DNA from: an uncultured Bacteroidota bacterium | GTDB taxonomy: Bacteria > Bacteroidota > Bacteroidia > Chitinophagales > Saprospiraceae | Length of the DNA stretch: 53,424 bases | Direction of reading: 5' to 3' | NCBI GenBank assembly: GCA_937861115.1 | Contig: CALMBD010000169.1 | Span: 1 to 53,424 of the forward strand | Part shown: positions 52,280-53,424 of the stretch, piece after piece | How the letters are laid out: each line of letters begins with the position of its first letter | Numbering within the stretch: position 1 is the first letter of the stretch | Notes under the pieces: model-generated | What the model saw: the letters and a program-made list of their open reading frames with translations, nothing else | Told to the model about the DNA's origin: nothing | Databases searched by the model: none | Translations under genes and position numbers: made by a program

Positions 52280-53410
52280 CTATATCTTCACTATCCTGGT
52301 CAGGCCAACATCTACCCCGTTGCGCAGCAGGATCACTTCATATAAGCCGGGCGTGAGGTTATCGACCGGAATAGCAATGTCATTTTTTGCCCTACTTGCC
52401 TCCACTGTTTGTTCAAGTACAATACGCCCTTGCGCGTTTATGAGTCGTAACTGATAGGTTGCCCATTCGCCGGTTGTGAATTGCACATAAAGTGTCTGTT
52501 GAACCGGATTGGGATAGGCAAAAAGCGATTCATTAAAGGTTGGTGTAAAGGTAGCGACAGGGGGAGGCAAGACCTTGTACTGAACACCGGTTACCGTGTT
52601 TTGCGCGGTATTGAGTGTGCATATGGCAATGGCTTCCTTGGACACGTCGTTCAGAAAATGAAAAGTCGTTATCGTGTCCGTCCCCAGGGGGAGGAGCTGC
52701 TGGCCGCCGATGGTCGAAATATCTATCCACCCGAGCGGCGCCACCTTTACATCCACAGCCCTTGATTTGTACTCGGTTCGTTTCTTCCGCAGCACATCAA
52801 AAGTGCCACCGGGGATGGCCAGCGTGCCCGAGGCATCGATGGTGCTAATCCGCTGATACGTAACCCGGATACGGAAAGAATCGGCCGTCGGTACCAGGTT
52901 CAGCAAAATGGGCGGCGCAATCGGTGCATCGAAAGCAGTCAATACATTGGAACTACTTTGGCGGATGTCAAAGACGTTGACCGGCGCCCAGGTTTCTTCC
53001 AGGTTCGGTACATTGTCAAACAATAAATTCAGGCCCAGGCCCAGCTCGTCCAGACCAAAATAACCCATGTTAAATACCTGATTGCCGGTAACCTGCAAAT
53101 ATACCTCGTTACCGGAGTTCGGGGGATTGTACAGGATAGAAGCCCCGGGGAAAGACGCTTTAGCCACGCCAACTTGCGGGTTCTTCATGATCTGGTTCCA
53201 GTATTGGGTCGGCTGAAGGCCGCTCAGGTCCCACTGCTGGCCGAAACCGGGCGGTGTGAAAATCTGGTTGATCGCCCCGGGCTGGTTTCCAAAAGCATAA
53301 TGGAGCGTGTCGCCCGCCACAGGAAAGACTGAATTGGTGATGGTAATCTGGGCCGTTAGCGGGTGGATACCCCCGCATGCGAAGAGGCAAAAAAGTACCA
53401 GTTGTTTCAT
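52280..53410 (-). CDS. T9SS-secreted protein of unknown function
   Basis: The protein has 376 aa. The signal peptide MKQLVLFCLFACGGIHPLTAQ is followed by a beta-rich body of about 265 residues (GDTLHYAFGNQPGAINQIFTPPG ... GQQWDLSGL) with no recognised catalytic motif. The T9SS type A sorting domain starts at FAYPNPVQQTLYVQF and ends GLYEVILLRNGVDVGLTRIVKI. It is exported through the outer membrane by T9SS and probably attached to the cell surface. The start is 14 bp from the window edge, so its promoter is not visible. Confidence 0.8.
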   Translation of the reverse strand: MKQLVLFCLFACGGIHPLTAQITITNSVFPVAGDTLHYAFGNQPGAINQIFTPPGFGQQWDLSGLQPTQYWNQIMKNPQVGVAKASFPGASILYNPPNSGNEVYLQVTGNQVFNMGYFGLDELGLGLNLLFDNVPNLEETWAPVNVFDIRQSSSNVLTAFDAPIAPPILLNLVPTADSFRIRVTYQRISTIDASGTLAIPGGTFDVLRKKRTEYKSRAVDVKVAPLGWIDISTIGGQQLLPLGTDTITTFHFLNDVSKEAIAICTLNTAQNTVTGVQYKVLPPPVATFTPTFNESLFAYPNPVQQTLYVQFTTGEWATYQLRLINAQGRIVLEQTVEASRAKNDIAIPVDNLTPGLYEVILLRNGVDVGLTRIVKI

Positions 53411-53424
53411 AGTTGTACGGTGAC

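Overview
The window looks like a chromosomal piece of a moderately GC-rich member of the Bacteroidota, most plausibly of the Saprospiria (Saprospira/Lewinella/Haliscomenobacter/Aureispira side). Supporting signs are two clear type IX secretion (T9SS) C-terminal sorting domains, TonB receptors (one paired with a DUF4249 lipoprotein), many small lipoproteins, HYR-repeat surface proteins, TAnnTTTG-type -7 promoter elements and almost no Shine-Dalgarno sequences at starts. No species can be named from sequence reading alone.

Layout. 1-203 is a 49-bp tandem repeat. 219-5947 holds methylglyoxal synthase, a 47-aa membrane peptide with its own terminator, an 0.55-kb array of inverted repeats, a DUF58-PPK2 pair, a beta-barrel protein, a lipoprotein, an S4 RNA-binding protein and an SCP2-domain protein. 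6041-12041 holds a glycerophosphodiesterase, a lipoprotein, the three-gene proton-translocating transhydrogenase (pntA1-pntA2-pntB) and small envelope proteins. 12165-24739 carries a TonB receptor, a glycosyltransferase, a LysE-type exporter, a TPR protein, gyrA, a beta-barrel protein, a subtilisin-like protease and rmuC. 24755-34346 carries DUF4249 plus a TonB receptor and a 1973-aa T9SS surface protein (12 HYR repeats, a MopE-like metal motif, seven FG-GAP repeats). 51234-53410 holds an NmrA-like protein and a T9SS cargo protein.

The centrepiece is 34824-50992: a complete polyunsaturated fatty acid (PUFA/secondary lipid) synthase locus. In transcription order it has PfaA-like KS-MAT-3xACP, a separate KR-DH ORF, KS-CLF-AT-DH-DH, and the PfaD-like enoyl reductase, all on the minus strand. 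A convergent Sfp-type phosphopantetheinyl transferase (PfaE-like) overlaps the reductase gene tail to tail. Together these supply every activity needed for iterative polyketide-style PUFA synthesis: chain extension, ketoreduction, dehydration/isomerisation, enoyl reduction and ACP activation. Saprospiria such as Saprospira and Aureispira are known arachidonate producers; the product here cannot be read from sequence.

The most striking observation is the junction between the KS-MAT-ACP ORF and the KR-DH ORF. The upstream ORF ends in the dnaX-type slippery heptamer A AAA AAG followed at once by TAA. A perfect SD-like GGAGGTGA lies 10 nt upstream (counted from GGAGG) and a large two-tier RNA hairpin begins 6 nt downstream. 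The KR-DH ORF is in the -1 frame with no intervening stop. A -1 slip would produce the canonical fused KS-MAT-ACP-KR-DH megasynthase of about 2268 aa. Either this is a programmed ribosomal frameshift controlling the ratio of two PUFA synthase forms, or the A6 tract is a sequencing or recent mutational deletion from A7. Raw reads would decide.

The window also has several repeat families (REP-like GGTACCGCCGGC palindromes at two loci, simple-sequence palindromes between convergent genes). I saw no tRNA, rRNA, CRISPR array or transposase.
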